The position numbers and the translations under genes were made by a program. The notes under the pieces are model-generated. The model had not been told where the DNA came from, made no database searches, and saw only the letters and a list, made by a program, of their open reading frames with translations. From contig JARFJB010000762.1 of assembly GCA_036346205.1 (NCBI GenBank), forward strand, positions 4,884,501-4,948,500: DNA of 64,000 nucleotides, read 5' to 3'. Source of the stretch: Vesta saturnalis. Its lineage: Eukaryota; Arthropoda; Insecta; Coleoptera; Lampyridae. This document shows, one piece after another, positions 34,793 through 46,309 of the stretch. Numbering within the stretch: the stretch's first letter is position 1; every line of letters starts with the position of its first letter.

Positions 34793-35230
34793 AACACACA
34801 CGCGCGCATGCGCACGTGCACGCGCATACGCACACGCACACGCACACGCACACACACACACGCATACGCACACGCACACGCACACGCACACGCACACGCA
34901 CACGCACACGCACACGCACCCGCACACGCACACGCACACGCACACGCACACGCACCCGCACACGCACACGGACACGCACACGATCACGGACCGTACACGC
35001 ACACGCACACGCACACACACACGCACACGCACACGCACACGCACACGCACACGCACACGCACACGCACACGCACACGCACACGCACACGCACACGCGCAC
35101 ACGCACAAGCACACGCACACGCACAGAGACACGGACACGGACAAGGACACGCACACGCACACACAAACGCACACGCACACGCATAAGCACACACAAGCAC
35201 ACGCGCACACGCGCACACGCGCAAACGCGC

Positions 35231-35274
<44 letters not shown>

Positions 35275-35380
35275 CACACACACAAACACGCGGGCACGAT
35301 GGCACCCGGGCACACGGGCACGCGGGCACCCGGGCACACGAGCACACGGGCACACGGGCACACGGGCATACCGACATCAT
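34793..35380. repeat. Long ACACGC/CACACG microsatellite
   Basis: About 590 bp of mostly acacgc hexamers, with an (AC)n core near 35232-35285 and a gggcac/acacgggc variant block at the right end. It is stop-free in several frames on both strands, giving spurious open frames of 125-214 codons. It is attached to the right end of family A copy 4. Confidence 0.95.
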
Positions 35381-36432
35381 GCGGATTCCGGCGAAACTGC
35401 CAAACGTTATAAATTGAGCTAATGAGTCTATTTAGTATAAAAAGTCCATTGTATAACCTTCTATACCTACCTATGCATATTTAGGTTGGAAGGTAAAAAA
35501 AGTTTCTAAGACTTCTATAAAAATATCAATACAGTTTAAGCATTTTTAATTCTATTTCATTAATGTTTAGTTGGAACGTTATATAATTTCAAGATCATTC
35601 TGACTGATATTATTACGAATTTTTAATAAAAAAATGAAAGGAAATTGATTAGTGCGAATTCCGTGGCACTTAATTTATTATCAGTAACCTCGACGAATGA
35701 AATTGAAAGCATTATGTTACCATAGTAAATAAGATTTTTCTAGCGTTATGATTTTGGGTTTTTGCTATTATTGTCTTTTATTTTTTCAACCTGTTTTTTG
35801 TATTTTAATTTAGCATTCTTTCCGTACGCTGCTTCGTGACTAACTAACATTAAACTAAGTCAACTTTAAGTTATTATTGTTACAAAATACTATTTCTAAA
35901 ACAAAATTTCATGTAATTCAATATATCGTTTTCTATGACAGACATTCGAAAACGTTAAATAATATAAAGATCATTATGATTGAGATCACGAAATTTTAAT
36001 TCCCTGATACGTAATTATTAATTATCATCAGTAATCTCGACGAAAGTGAAGGCATTAAGTTACCATAGTTAACAAGTTTAACCTTGACGAAAGAATGCAA
36101 TGAGATATTGACGACAGTCACGATTCTGCCCTGAACAAAATCTTATGTTAATATTGCTGAATAAATAAGGTTACCATTTACGTAAAAAGGTAATACGGGA
36201 CATGGACGCATCACCCGAAGAGCCTGAAGGGTATACGATAAGTTTTTATGGGTACCATGTCATAATGCAATAGTGTAAAAAAAATTAAAAAAATCTATTT
36301 AATTCTGTATTTTAATTCGGTTTTCAAAAGTTAATAATAAGGTGAGCGAAACGTTACTCATTTGTATATTTTTCCATTGAATACATATCTGCGCGATCTT
36401 GGAGATAATTAAAAAGTTCAAGGCAATTCATC
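35381..36432. other. AT-rich DNA, no gene seen
   Basis: No reading frame of note. An internal near-repeat (ccatagtaaataag near 35722 and ccatagttaacaag near 36063, each after taatctcgacga or taacctcgacga) suggests a diverged duplication. Confidence 0.4.
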
Positions 36433-37800
36433 TCAAAATTTTGTTTCATCATTAAAAGTCCTTTTAAAGTTCTTACAGTAAGTAAGGCTAGTTTTACCGC
36501 TGGTCGAAATCAGAAAAATCCTTTCCGTGGCGGCGTTGGAAATCCTTTCCGTTGCGGCGTTGGATCCCGGTAAACACATGCACATTTCAACAATTTTTAA
36601 TATATTATGTGGTATATTTTTGCTCTTGAAGAGGTTAAAAGCTCCACCCATTATTTGTCAATAGAAACAGAAACTTCTTTCCACTCTTTTATTTGATTGG
36701 TTGTATATTTTTTAAATCATACAATTTCATCAAAAAGTTGAGAATCATCTATATGAATATCAGAGTGTTGTTTTGAAAAACAATTACTAAAATTTTTCTT
36801 CGCAATACCAAAGTAAACGTTTGCGAATTTTTAAAGTGTTGCGCCCATTTCCCCAAATAGGCTATACAAATAGTATAAAACATGGTCAAGGACGTTTTAA
36901 ACTGAGCTACGGCTAGTTCCTCTCCTTCGTTTACCAAAGATACTAGCATAACTTGATTTGGCAAAAAGACTTCATTTTTCTGATCTATTAATTTTGTTGC
37001 TTTAAATTTGATGGAACCATGTATACTTCTGCCATTTAAGATTTTTGAGATTCCACTTGCAGCACACATTTAAGAGATGTAGAAACTTGTGAGTAAAGAA
37101 ACCATAGCCAAACTTCAAAAAAATTGTATTTAAAACTATTAAGAAACAATGTGAGAGAAAGTAACTCTGTATCGGTTTGAGGATTTTTGATATTATTTCT
37201 ATGGAACACTAACCGTCTGGTTTTACTGTATCGGAACAGTTATGATTGAATACAGTTATGAAGGATATGAGCAGCATATTGCCATCACTTTTGTTGTTAA
37301 TTCGTATTTGTCAACAGTTTTAATAGTATATTCGGATACAATATCTGAAGTTTTACCTGGAAGGTCTTGAACTTCCAAGAGGTTTAATTGAATGCCTTAT
37401 TCTTTCATAAAACATCTTACGAGTATATAGGACAAACTTTTACGTTCCTGCGAATTGAACAATCTGTACAGTTTGTTACAAAACTGACCCTTTGTAAAAT
37501 CTAACACACAATACTTTCAGATTTGGTTCTAGCACATGCAAATTTTATTGGAAGCAACTATTGTTAGCTTACTATCCATAGAACAAGAGGCCTGACTGTG
37601 GATCACGTTATAGTATGACCAAGTACATTCAATCGCAGGTAGCACTTGTTCTTGATTTCCAAATGCGTCCTTACGAAAAAAATACGAGTTTGCTACTACT
37701 AGAAGCAGCAATCTGCCTTTATATGCTTAAGTGTCAATATGTGTTCAACGATATGCGCCTTTCCACCATATGCAAGCGAAAACTGTGCACAACATTTTAA
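36433..37800 (-). pseudogene. hAT-family transposase relic with BED-like finger
   Basis: Minus strand, second hAT family of the window. Read from 37800: a zinc-finger piece, CCAQFSLAYGGKAHIVEH with LKHIK; EQVLPAIECTWSYYNVIHSQ; DSKLTIVASNKICMC; and, after frame changes, LFNSQERKSLSYILVRC, LLEVQDLPGKTSDIVSEY and TTKVMAICC. Then come GISKILNGRSIHGSIKFKAT and LPNQVMLVSLVNEGEELAV, and at the C-terminus FNLFKSKNIPHNILKIVEMC, followed by LPGSNAATERI, the hAT dimerisation motif. NAATERIS is duplicated in frame by a 24-bp tandem repeat at about 36513-36561. Numerous stops. It is unrelated at motif level to the GTF2IRD2-like gene at 6.8-11 kb. Confidence 0.75.
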
Positions 37801-38320
37801 GCACTTTACATAACTATCCAAATTTTCCTCTAGTTATTTAAAAACAGTTGTTTATTAACACTTTAACTAACGAACTATTTACACCATATTTACTTCAAAA
37901 TTAAAAATTATATTAAATGTACTCCATTGTGTTTTCACTGTAAAATAACAATGATAATTATTAACAAAAAAACTATTTCTTTGTTAGATTTGACCAGATC
38001 TTTAATTGATATGTCAAGTTTTTGTTTGTGAATGGTTTTATCAATTTCAAATTAAAGTTTTTCAAAACTTTACAGTTACATCATAATTTGATTAAATTTT
38101 GTTAAATTTGCTGTTTGATTATGATGTTTTTGACTGTCAGCCTTCGACTGTTGGAGGGTGTTCTGATTTGTCATCTTCAAGGCAGTTTAATAATATTTAA
38201 TTTTGTTAAGTATCCAGTTAGACTTTACTAAAATTGTATTCTATAGTTGGCTTTATACGTTTACCTAACTCGGCTGTCTCATGAAAAACCACAGTAACTG
38301 CATAAAACTTCTTTGCAGAA
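37801..38320. other. AT-rich DNA, no gene seen
   Basis: No coding signal; may contain the 5' end of the hAT relic. Confidence 0.4.
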
Positions 38321-38549
38321 ATAAAATACTTATCTTTTTTGGGATTTTTTAATGGTGTACTTTAAATTATACAATCTAAACGTTTCGATAACACTTACAG
38401 TTATCTTCGCCAGTAGTAATGTTTGTTAAAAATTGTTAAAGATGTAGTAAACAATTTTCACGAAGATAACTGTAAGTGTTATCGAAACGTTTAGATTGTA
38501 TAATTTAAAGTACACCATTAAAAAATCCCAAAAAAGATAAGTATTTTAT
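38321..38549. repeat. Perfect 89-bp inverted repeat (family B palindrome)
   Basis: Arms 38321-38409 and 38461-38549 are exact reverse complements (89 of 89 bases by reading), separated by a 51-bp spacer. Each arm holds ataaaatacttatctttttt, ttaatggtgtactttaaat, tacaatctaaacgtttcg and ataacacttacagttatctt. The right flank (38514-38583) recurs at 49700-49770. Family B copy 1 at 18.8 kb shares the inner end of the arm and the spacer. Confidence 0.95.
38382..38413 (-). ncRNA. Hammerhead-ribozyme-like motif (degenerate), left arm
   Basis: Minus strand reads CUGGCGA, A, stem GAUAAC/GUUAUC, then GAAAC. It differs from the hammerhead core CUGANGA at one base (A6 to G) and has one extra base before the stem. 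The right arm (38455-38488, plus strand) has the same stem and GAAAC but UUCACGA in the core. Candidate only. Confidence 0.3.
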
Positions 38550-38794
38550 TATGAGTGTTAATGGTGAAAGTTTACATTTTCATATTCTTTGCAGAAAATT
38601 ACAATTTTATGAAATTCGTCAACCTACCAAAACTAATATACTACTACAAACTTCAAATCTGGTTTTTTCTTGTCTATAGCAATTTATTTTAGGAAATGTG
38701 AGTAAGGTTCAATAAACTTTGTTTTATTACGGGATTGTATACAATATTCAAACAAAATGCCTATAAGCAACATAGTCTCATGTCCCTTGGGTGG

Positions 38795-40400
38795 ACGTAA
38801 ATTTTAGTCATTAGCTAAAGCCATCAGTAAAAGCTTTAGTACATCTTTCTTTCCTCTCATGACGTCTGGCGACGGAGCTGTAGTAGCTGATCCTGCTGAA
38901 AAAGCCAACCTCTTTACCAATTACTTTGCATCAAGTCATGTCTCAGTGATTTTGGTAAAATTTTGCCGTCGGCCAAATCTACCCCATACGTTATTAAACC
39001 AATCCACTTTCGCTACAAGCTCCTAGAATCAATTATCAATAAACTTGACGCAAACAAGGCTACTGGCCCTGACGGTATTCCAGATATAGTCCTTAAAAAT
39101 GCTACCCCGAACTAGTACCTGTATTGTCCAAACTCTTTTCGATTTCCATGTCATCCCTTATCGGGGAAGTTGGCAAATGTCCAACCTATTCCAGAAAGGG
39201 CAACAAAATCGATCCCTCAAACCATCGACTAATAGCTGTCACTTCCATTTTGTTGAAAATCATGCAGAAAGTCATCAACCACTAACTACATTCGTTCCTC
39301 GAGTCCAATAAACTCCTAAATTACCACTAGTATGCTTTAGATATACTTCAAAGACTTTTGACCAGGTTTGGCGCAAGTGTCTACTTACCAAGCTCACTTC
39401 GTTCGGCATATCCGATACGCTCATCAATTGGATATCCAGCTTTCTTGACAAAGACGTATACGCGTTGTCGTCGATGACTTCTTTTCGAAAGAAGCTACTA
39501 TTAACGCGGGCGTACCCAGAGAATCAGTGACAGCTCCCACATTCTTCCTCCTACACATAAATGACCTTATTTCCTCAACAAATCCGATCCATTGTTTTGC
39601 AGACGACAACACTCTACATTGTAGTTCTTCCCACAACAGTAAGTCTAGTCAGGACGTTAACGTGAAAATGGCAGCCTCAATCAACAGTGACTTAGGATAT
39701 GTCCTTGAATGGGGAAAGAATAATTTTACCCACGTTCAACGCCAACAAAATCCAGTGTTGCCTTGTGTCCGCCAAGGAAGGCCCATCATTTCCTGCTGTA
39801 AATATGAATGTCTTAGATCTCAAGCTTTCAAACTCTATTTCTATGTTAGGAATTTCCGTATCATCGAACCTTTCATGGGTAACCTCTTGTCAGCTAGCAA
39901 AACAGCTGCCCGTAAACTAGGCTTTCTATACAGATATAAACAGTAATTCACATCGCAACAACTCCTTTTACTGCATAAAGGTCAAATTCGACCTCATCTG
40001 GTATACAATTCTGGGTCAGTGCTCCCCAATGCGCCGTTGATAGAGTAAATCAGATTCAAAATAGAGCTATAAGGCTTGTAAATGACCCGCATCTGACTTC
40101 TGACCTACAGTCTCTTGAGCATAGAAGAATAGTTTGGGTTCTTTCCTTATTCTAACGCTATTACCATGGCACGTGTACCTTCGCAGGCCATCTTCGCTAG
40201 GAACACTCGGTTTGCCCATTCATACCATAATTATGTACTCTAAATTCCATCTTGCCACACTACACGGTCGCATTCTACATTTTTCCACACGGCGACCAAA
40301 GTGTGTACTACCCAGTTCCTGTTTTCCTCAAAACTTTGACTTAAGTCAATTTAAGGTAGTCATTCATAAACATTTCTCTTATATTAAACCCTAACTAAAA
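38795..40400 (+). pseudogene. CR1/Jockey-like LINE, reverse transcriptase to C-terminus
   Basis: 5'-truncated LINE of the family nested at 1874-2796. It starts around KF-stop-SLAKAISKSFSTS (stop TAG where Trp is usual) and continues AEKANLFTNYFASS, INKLDANKATGPDGIPDIVL (palm), then decayed finger/palm blocks. It is clearer from FFLLHINDLI and HCFADDNTLHCSS (catalytic FADD, about 39590-39620). Then come EWGKNNF, SMLGISVSSNLSW, SASKTAARKLGFLYR, GQIRPHL, IFARNTRFAHSYHNY and LPSSCFPQNFDLSQFK near the end. Many frameshifts. The 3' end is followed by an A-rich tail (aaaaaatagaaaaaaagaag, about 40438-40457). Confidence 0.85.
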
Positions 40401-42083
40401 TAATGGATTCTAGGCATTTCACAGTTGTCAAATGATAAAAAATAGAAAAAAAGAAGGTTAGTAGATAACGTATCGAAATAACACAACACTTATGTTATCT
40501 TATACAAGTGTTACTTATGAGAAACATCGCCAACATAGGCAATATAAAATTTGTCTTTAATATAAAAATTAACTTTGCTTATCGGCCATCATTGTCACTT
40601 TCAATATTCTGTTTCGAACTGAGTAAGTCTAACGACGACTGATACTCTGGAAGAGACTCAAAATATTCGCCTATTAAGAGGCATTATAGCTTTACAAATA
40701 AGTTCCTTTTTAGAAGTGGAGATTCCGCTTGGCGGTAGAACTTCAGTACAGAGAGGTAAATTGATTTTCTTTTGAATGAAATTTAGTTCTTTTGTTTCAT
40801 TATCAAAATATAATTTATATTTTAGATTCTTACTTTAATAAAGTTTACTTCAACCAATCCGCCTATTGGAAAGCCTTTTAAAGGGTTGTCCATCTTCTCG
40901 GTATTCCTTTTTTTGTTTTGCAATAAGAGAAATCTATATTTTTTCTGCCCGTTTGAATAATTTCTGCTAGCTCCTGAAACTCGCTAATTGTGTTTTCGTC
41001 CTATTTTTCGTTCTATATTTCCATGTATTCCGTATGGGTGTGACCTTTGGTAAGATATCGAATTGGTATTTTATGTGGACCAGTGGGTAGATTAACTGCA
41101 TTTACAAGACAGCTAAACAATACCCAATTCTTATTGCGGCTTGTACTGTTGTTTGACCAAAACACAAACTCGGTTACATCTCTGTCAGCATTTATTACCT
41201 TCAAAATAGAATCAGATATCGCTTCTGCCTTTCTGCTATCAATAGCCTCATGTCAAAAAACGCAGTAATTTTGTTTGCGACTCTCTTTATTTAACGTTGC
41301 AAAAGTTTCGTTAAATATTACTAGCCTGCTAATGAAAAAAGAACTTTTACACGCAGGCATTATGAATGGAAGCATCACTTTTTGTAAGTCCATTGAAAAC
41401 GTACGTTTTGAAGAAGTGTTTTCAATGGCAGCTGTCTCTTCGTCATCTCTCTTATACTGTAAATTTGCTTTAGTGGCTTTGTGTTCATGAGCGTCCAAGT
41501 TTTGCCTCGCTTGATCATCGATGTCTTGCATAATCTCACATAACTTTTCTGTAAGTTTCAACTTTGCATAAATTAGGATTTTTTTCATTAAAATCACTGT
41601 ACAGTTTATGAAAGGTAATTCTCTAGGAAAGTATTTATGTAATGGAGCATATGGGTTCTATGTGGGTTTTAATTGTTGTGTCAACAGACTTCTTATGATT
41701 AATTCCTCTACATTCCCTTACCATTTCTTCACAAGGTTTGATTTTAGTAGCTCGCGCTAGTTCAGTTATAACTGAATCGTTTGTGTATCCCAAGGTATTC
41801 TACGCTTAACAACGATAAAAGAAACATGTTTACTCAATCATTTCTTCTACTTGTATAGTCCAAATTTCAGTAGTGATCCCACATTTTATTTCTATCAGCA
41901 TCAGATAACGTAGTACAATCTCTTTACATTTCCCTAAACAGAAACTTCTCAAGGAGCACTTCAATTTACTATGTTCTACTTTTTCCTACTTTGTACGACG
42001 ATATTTTCTTTTTCTTCTGTGCTATTTCTGGGCATATTTTCTTTTCCAACAATTAACTGATGAGAACTTTGTATTGATGGAAC

Positions 42084-42141
42084 CTAAAAAATAAACACAA
42101 TAGTATTAAACGCTACTATTCATATTCACTATGCCATTTAC
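42084..42141 (-). other. Intron 2 of the DUF7869-like pseudogene
   Basis: 58 bp, GTAAAT donor after ACAAGG and TTTTTTAG acceptor. The 111-bp exon between the two introns is exactly 37 codons and open (SNLTR joined to VPSIQ). Confidence 0.65.
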
Positions 42142-42252
42142 CCTTGTTAAATTGCTATTTTCGTAATTATCATTATCCTTTTTAATATTTTCTTCCTCAT
42201 GATTATTTTTCACATTTTCAGGTTCATGCCTTAACAGCAGAGATAAAATGCA

Positions 42253-42304
42253 CTAAAAAATTTAATCATTACAATGGTTTAATAATTATAAAATTTATAT
42301 TTAC
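42253..42304 (-). other. Intron 1 of the DUF7869-like pseudogene
   Basis: 52 bp, GTAAAT donor after AAGAGG and TTTTTTAG acceptor. Removing it keeps the frame (LREKR joined to CILSLLL). Confidence 0.65.
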
Positions 42305-42545
42305 CCTCTTTTCGCGTAGGTCTGAGCTTTTTGAATTTCCTTTTTTTGGTATGTTTTCTTCCTCTTTCGATTCATTGCTGCTACTGCTAGGCTGGTAATC
42401 CTGATCGCTGTCACTGTCGTCGCTACTCTTTCAATATCATCGTCTGTTTTATCTTTCCTAAAGAGATCGCATACATAATCCGCATTTTTGGATATACACT
42501 GTTTTGTTTCTTCGAGTGTTTAACAGATATTCGCCAACCTTTCTA

Positions 42546-45304
42546 ATGAGCTTCTTTATCACACGCATTTTCAATCGTAGTGTTAACATGCTGTTACGGT
42601 ATAACTGGCAGTAAAACGAAATAACAGATAACATTGGCTTTTTGCGCGACTAGCCAGCGGTCGGGGTGCTAGATGTACTGAATTTTGTGCACAATAGGAT
42701 AGTTTATCATATAGGGGTTGAAAAATCATAAAACCGGAAACGGGCGTCAGAGTATTTGAAATGTCTAAATAGGGGTTGAAATGCCTAATTATGTTAGTTC
42801 ACAGCTCACTCAAAATACTCACCTAACTTTCTTACCTATACGTAATCTCTGCAATAGCGTGCCGCAAAAATCAATCACTTCTTGGATAATCAAATATTAA
42901 TCTCTAGTCACTTAAAAACTCAATATGTAAAATAATTTCACTTCATCAAATAAACAAAGAAAATGAACGCTTTAAATTCTGTACACAGAGAAATTTGAGT
43001 TACGCAAATCACGTTTAATTATGCTCAAATCATAAAGCAAGAAAAAAAATGCAATTATTCATTGGCCTATAAATGTACGTTATAGTTAAATAACCACTTG
43101 AAAAGCTTCCGGCCGTAATTGTTTTATTTAACACAAACACAATGTAATGAGATTAATTCGAAGACCAAATTAAAAAAAAAATGCGTGTCGTCAGATGCTG
43201 TGTAATAATAGGTTCATATTAAGAAAAAACACAAGTCCAATAACCTAAATATATGTAATGTAAAGACAATAAATAAAAATATAAATCAGAACCATCGAAT
43301 TGTCAATACAGATATTATGATCTAATCACCTAAGTTATCTCTTACTGGTGAAGCGAGCTAGCTCATGATGATCTTGTTAAAATGTACCACAAAACTGATT
43401 TCAATGTCCAAAAGACTAAATGATTATTTTTCTACAAATAAATAATTAGATTGCGTGCTCAAAAAGTAGTCATAACACACAATTTCAACAAAAAAACAAC
43501 ACCTTCAAATAAATTTAGATAATGAAAATATGGATTGATACGTTGTAACAAACCCTTTGAGTTGTATTAAAATATACCATAATTTAGGCAACTTCGTTCA
43601 TTTTTGTGTCATGTAAATTGCATAGCTTAGTGGCTGAAAAAGTATACGTTTAGATATTTTAAAGTGGGATAGTATGCGCATTTCATCTTGCACATTGAGA
43701 TCATGCGCAGACATCTTTTTTGAAGTCCTTGTTGTTACGATATGAAAGCAAGAAGCTTGCATTTTGTTCTTGAGTATTTTTATTGTTATTTTTACTTTTA
43801 GACATCCAAAATTTTAAAGTACAACAGGTATTTCATTTCTAATTATTTGTATAAAGTAATTTTAAGTTACTAACATTAGTATTCAGATTTTCTAATTTAT
43901 AACTTTTCTTAAAGATTTTATAATAGATCTTGTTATTGTTTTCAATTTTACATTTATTACATTTACGGTTTACTTGTTTTCCATAAAATAAGTTGGCGTC
44001 CGAGGTATTTTAACATTTATTTACAGGTTGAAGTTACATTTTTTTTTGTATAGCGAACATAACTAACCACACACACACATTTTCTAATTAAAGCAAATCA
44101 AAGTTTAAGAACACGAACCTGATTAATCAGTGGCTGAGCTGAAGGCACAAAATCTTCTATTTATTATTAGGAGTATAAGTAATATTAGGGGAATTATTAT
44201 TAACAACCTGTCACACCCTATTAATTTTTTATTACAACGTCTATATTGAAATTTAAACGGTAAAAATAAAGAAAGTTTAATCTTAAAAAGCAAACGTATT
44301 CAACCGTTTACACAAACACATAACAAAACTAACGCCAATGACGCACCATAAATGTATTAGCATAAACTGGTCTCGTGAAGGTTGAACAATTATATGATTC
44401 CTTATTTGGAATGTGAGGGAATGAACACCCTGCCTCAACATTTCCTTTAACACGAACCTTAACCAACGTTATTCCGCGGTAAAACTACGTCACCGTAACG
44501 ATAACCTTAGCGCTTCCAAGCCTAAACTAACACTGCTCTCGCGAATAACTTCACTTGCGGCCACATTGATTAGCCAAAAAACTTAAATTTTCTACCTACG
44601 CGCATTCGCAAATCCAAACTCGGAAATCATCAGGAAAGATACACCGTCAACTTGTTCTCGAAATCTTACCTAAGTAATTTGAAATTTTCAAGCAACGCTG
44701 GCCTTTAATGCCGTGCATTTAAAGTCAAATTTCTTTGTTTATACACAAACTGGTGCCGAACTGGCGGCAATAGTAACTTTTACAAAAGATGTACCTTACA
44801 ATGTATCAATTTCAATGCGTTCTTTAATTTAATCTTTTTTTTTATATGCTGCAATCTCAACTCTATTTAACGAAATTTACTAAATTTAAAATAACGAACA
44901 CACTTATTTATACAAAACTATCCTTATTTACAAGGACACTTACGAATGTTTCCTTTCAAACTAGTAGGAGGCTTGTCCTAAATATCGATACCAAAATGTA
45001 AATCACATTTTCCTTTTAAACATTCATTTTTACTTTGCTCGACAAAAAGCTTCATTTCTGTTTTTATAAAATACACAAAATAGTATATTGAGTATCAAGA
45101 ACAGTAAGGGACGGCCAAACATGGCCATCGACCGGTACAACCCTTAATGTTCGTGATGCTCATATTTTTTTTTTGCACGATTGTATTAAATTTACCACAA
45201 TTGAAATTATTTAATTTCTATTAAATAAACGAAAAGTCAAAAGTGACGTTTTAAATAGAAATGTCCAAATTTTTTGTTCTTATTGTTGTGAAATATAGTA
45301 CCTA
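42546..45304. other. AT-rich DNA, no gene seen
   Basis: About 2.8 kb. The first ~60 bases could be an upstream exon of the pseudogene to the left. No other coding signal or repeat recognised. Confidence 0.45.
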
Positions 45305-46020
45305 CCGTGAGCGGCTAAATTATGGAATAAATTCAATAATTCTTAAATCGGCAACTTCAGAGAAAAATCCCGATACCCGTCGATTTTTATTTTTAGACGC
45401 GTGGTTGTTCAGGTTATTAATTTATTTTTGAGGTTACCTATGTAAGCGCGATGACGTCATTGATGATTTTTCTTAATGGAAAGGGGAGGTGTTGCAAGGA
45501 ACTTTTGAGAGATCTTTTAATTATCTAATCAGTCGTAGCAATAGTTTTGAGTATTGCGTTACGTATACAGGGTGATTCAAGATTATTATTGTTCTATAAA
45601 AATACAAGCGACCTAAAAAAGACAACTATCCCAAATTTGGTATGTAGACATAATAGGTCATGATCTATCTTTTAAAACTGTTTTCAAAAGTGCAACGTTG
45701 CCACTTCTACCAGAAACCCAAGGCAACTTTAAAAATTCAAATTGAATACCCTGTATGTTACAGCATTTTCGGATTCTGTATAAAATTCTAAGCAACTTTT
45801 GTTAATATTTCCCTATACCCCTCTCTAATCGTTACATAAATGACCTCTAGACTAAAATAATAATCTGAACAACCGCACACTTAAAAATAAAAATCGACTG
45901 GTTTCGGAATTTTTTTCTGATTTTATTTGATTTGAAAGTTCTGTCATTCTTTGGAAAAAAACTGATTCACTTCATATGTCGAGCAGTTTAGTGTCAAGAA
46001 TACAGTAAGCACATTAAAAA
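45305..46020 (+). repeat. Left inverted repeat of the 45-48 kb mariner
   Basis: Pairs with 48258-47569. Within the arm the segment at about 45360-45460 (agaaaaatcccgatacccgt, cgatttttatttttagacg) recurs in inverted orientation at about 45830-45925, so the arm itself can fold. Confidence 0.85.
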
Positions 46021-46039
46021 TGATAGCGAAAGGAAATAT

Positions 46040-46240
46040 CAATTATGATTGAATGTGGAGATAGGACCGGAACGCAACTACAAGTGTGTAACTTATCTAA
46101 TACAAAATATCCTAACAAACCTATCAGACAATCGACAGTTAGTAAAATTGAAAAAAAAATAGGGAAACTGGTTACGTTAAACACGTTGCAAATACTGGTC
46201 ATTTACAAATAAACAAAAACGTAAAATTAAATTAATTCAC
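46040..46240 (+). pseudogene. Inverted partial copy of the mariner transposase N-terminus
   Basis: Plus-strand remnant with TQLQVCNLSNTKYPNKPI and RQSTVSKIEKK, matching TQLQVCNLFNTKYLDTPI and GQSTVSKIERK of the minus-strand transposase. It extends the inverted repeat into the coding region: the element carries two opposed copies of its transposase 5' end, only one attached to the catalytic part. Confidence 0.8.
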
Positions 46241-46309
46241 ACAGGTAAGTAAGTGTCTACTATTAACACAAAACAGAGAAAAAATTGTTTAACATTGTAG
46301 AATTGTTTG

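Larger units (their letters stand above)
40590..42545 (-). pseudogene. Multi-exon insect repeat-family gene with DDE-like core (DUF7869-like), broken
   Basis: Minus strand. Exon 1 (42545-42305) carries an acidic Ser/Asp tract (SSDDSDSDQDYQPSSSS) after a frameshift. Two phase-0 introns follow: 42304-42253 (GTAAAT...TTTTAG) and 42141-42084 (GTAAAT...TTTTAG). The main exon runs from 42083 with EMVRECRGINHKKS, HIEPICS, TYRKVM; ENTSSKRTFSMDLQKVMLPF; MPACKSSFFISRLVIFNETF; ILKVINADRDVTEFVFWSNN, STSRNKNWVLFS (DDE-like core); PIRYLTKGHTH; LKYKLYFDNETKELNF; IMPLNRR and SLPEYQSSLDLLS near 40620. Several stops and shifts. Retained introns argue against a processed copy. The function of the family is not established; resemblance to DUF7869 proteins is from memory of the motif order. 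Confidence 0.65.

Noticed and set aside
34745..35422. Five overlapping open frames of 125-214 codons, both strands
   Set aside because: Same cause: an ACACGC repeat translated as Thr-His/Thr-Arg or Cys-Val/Arg-Val.
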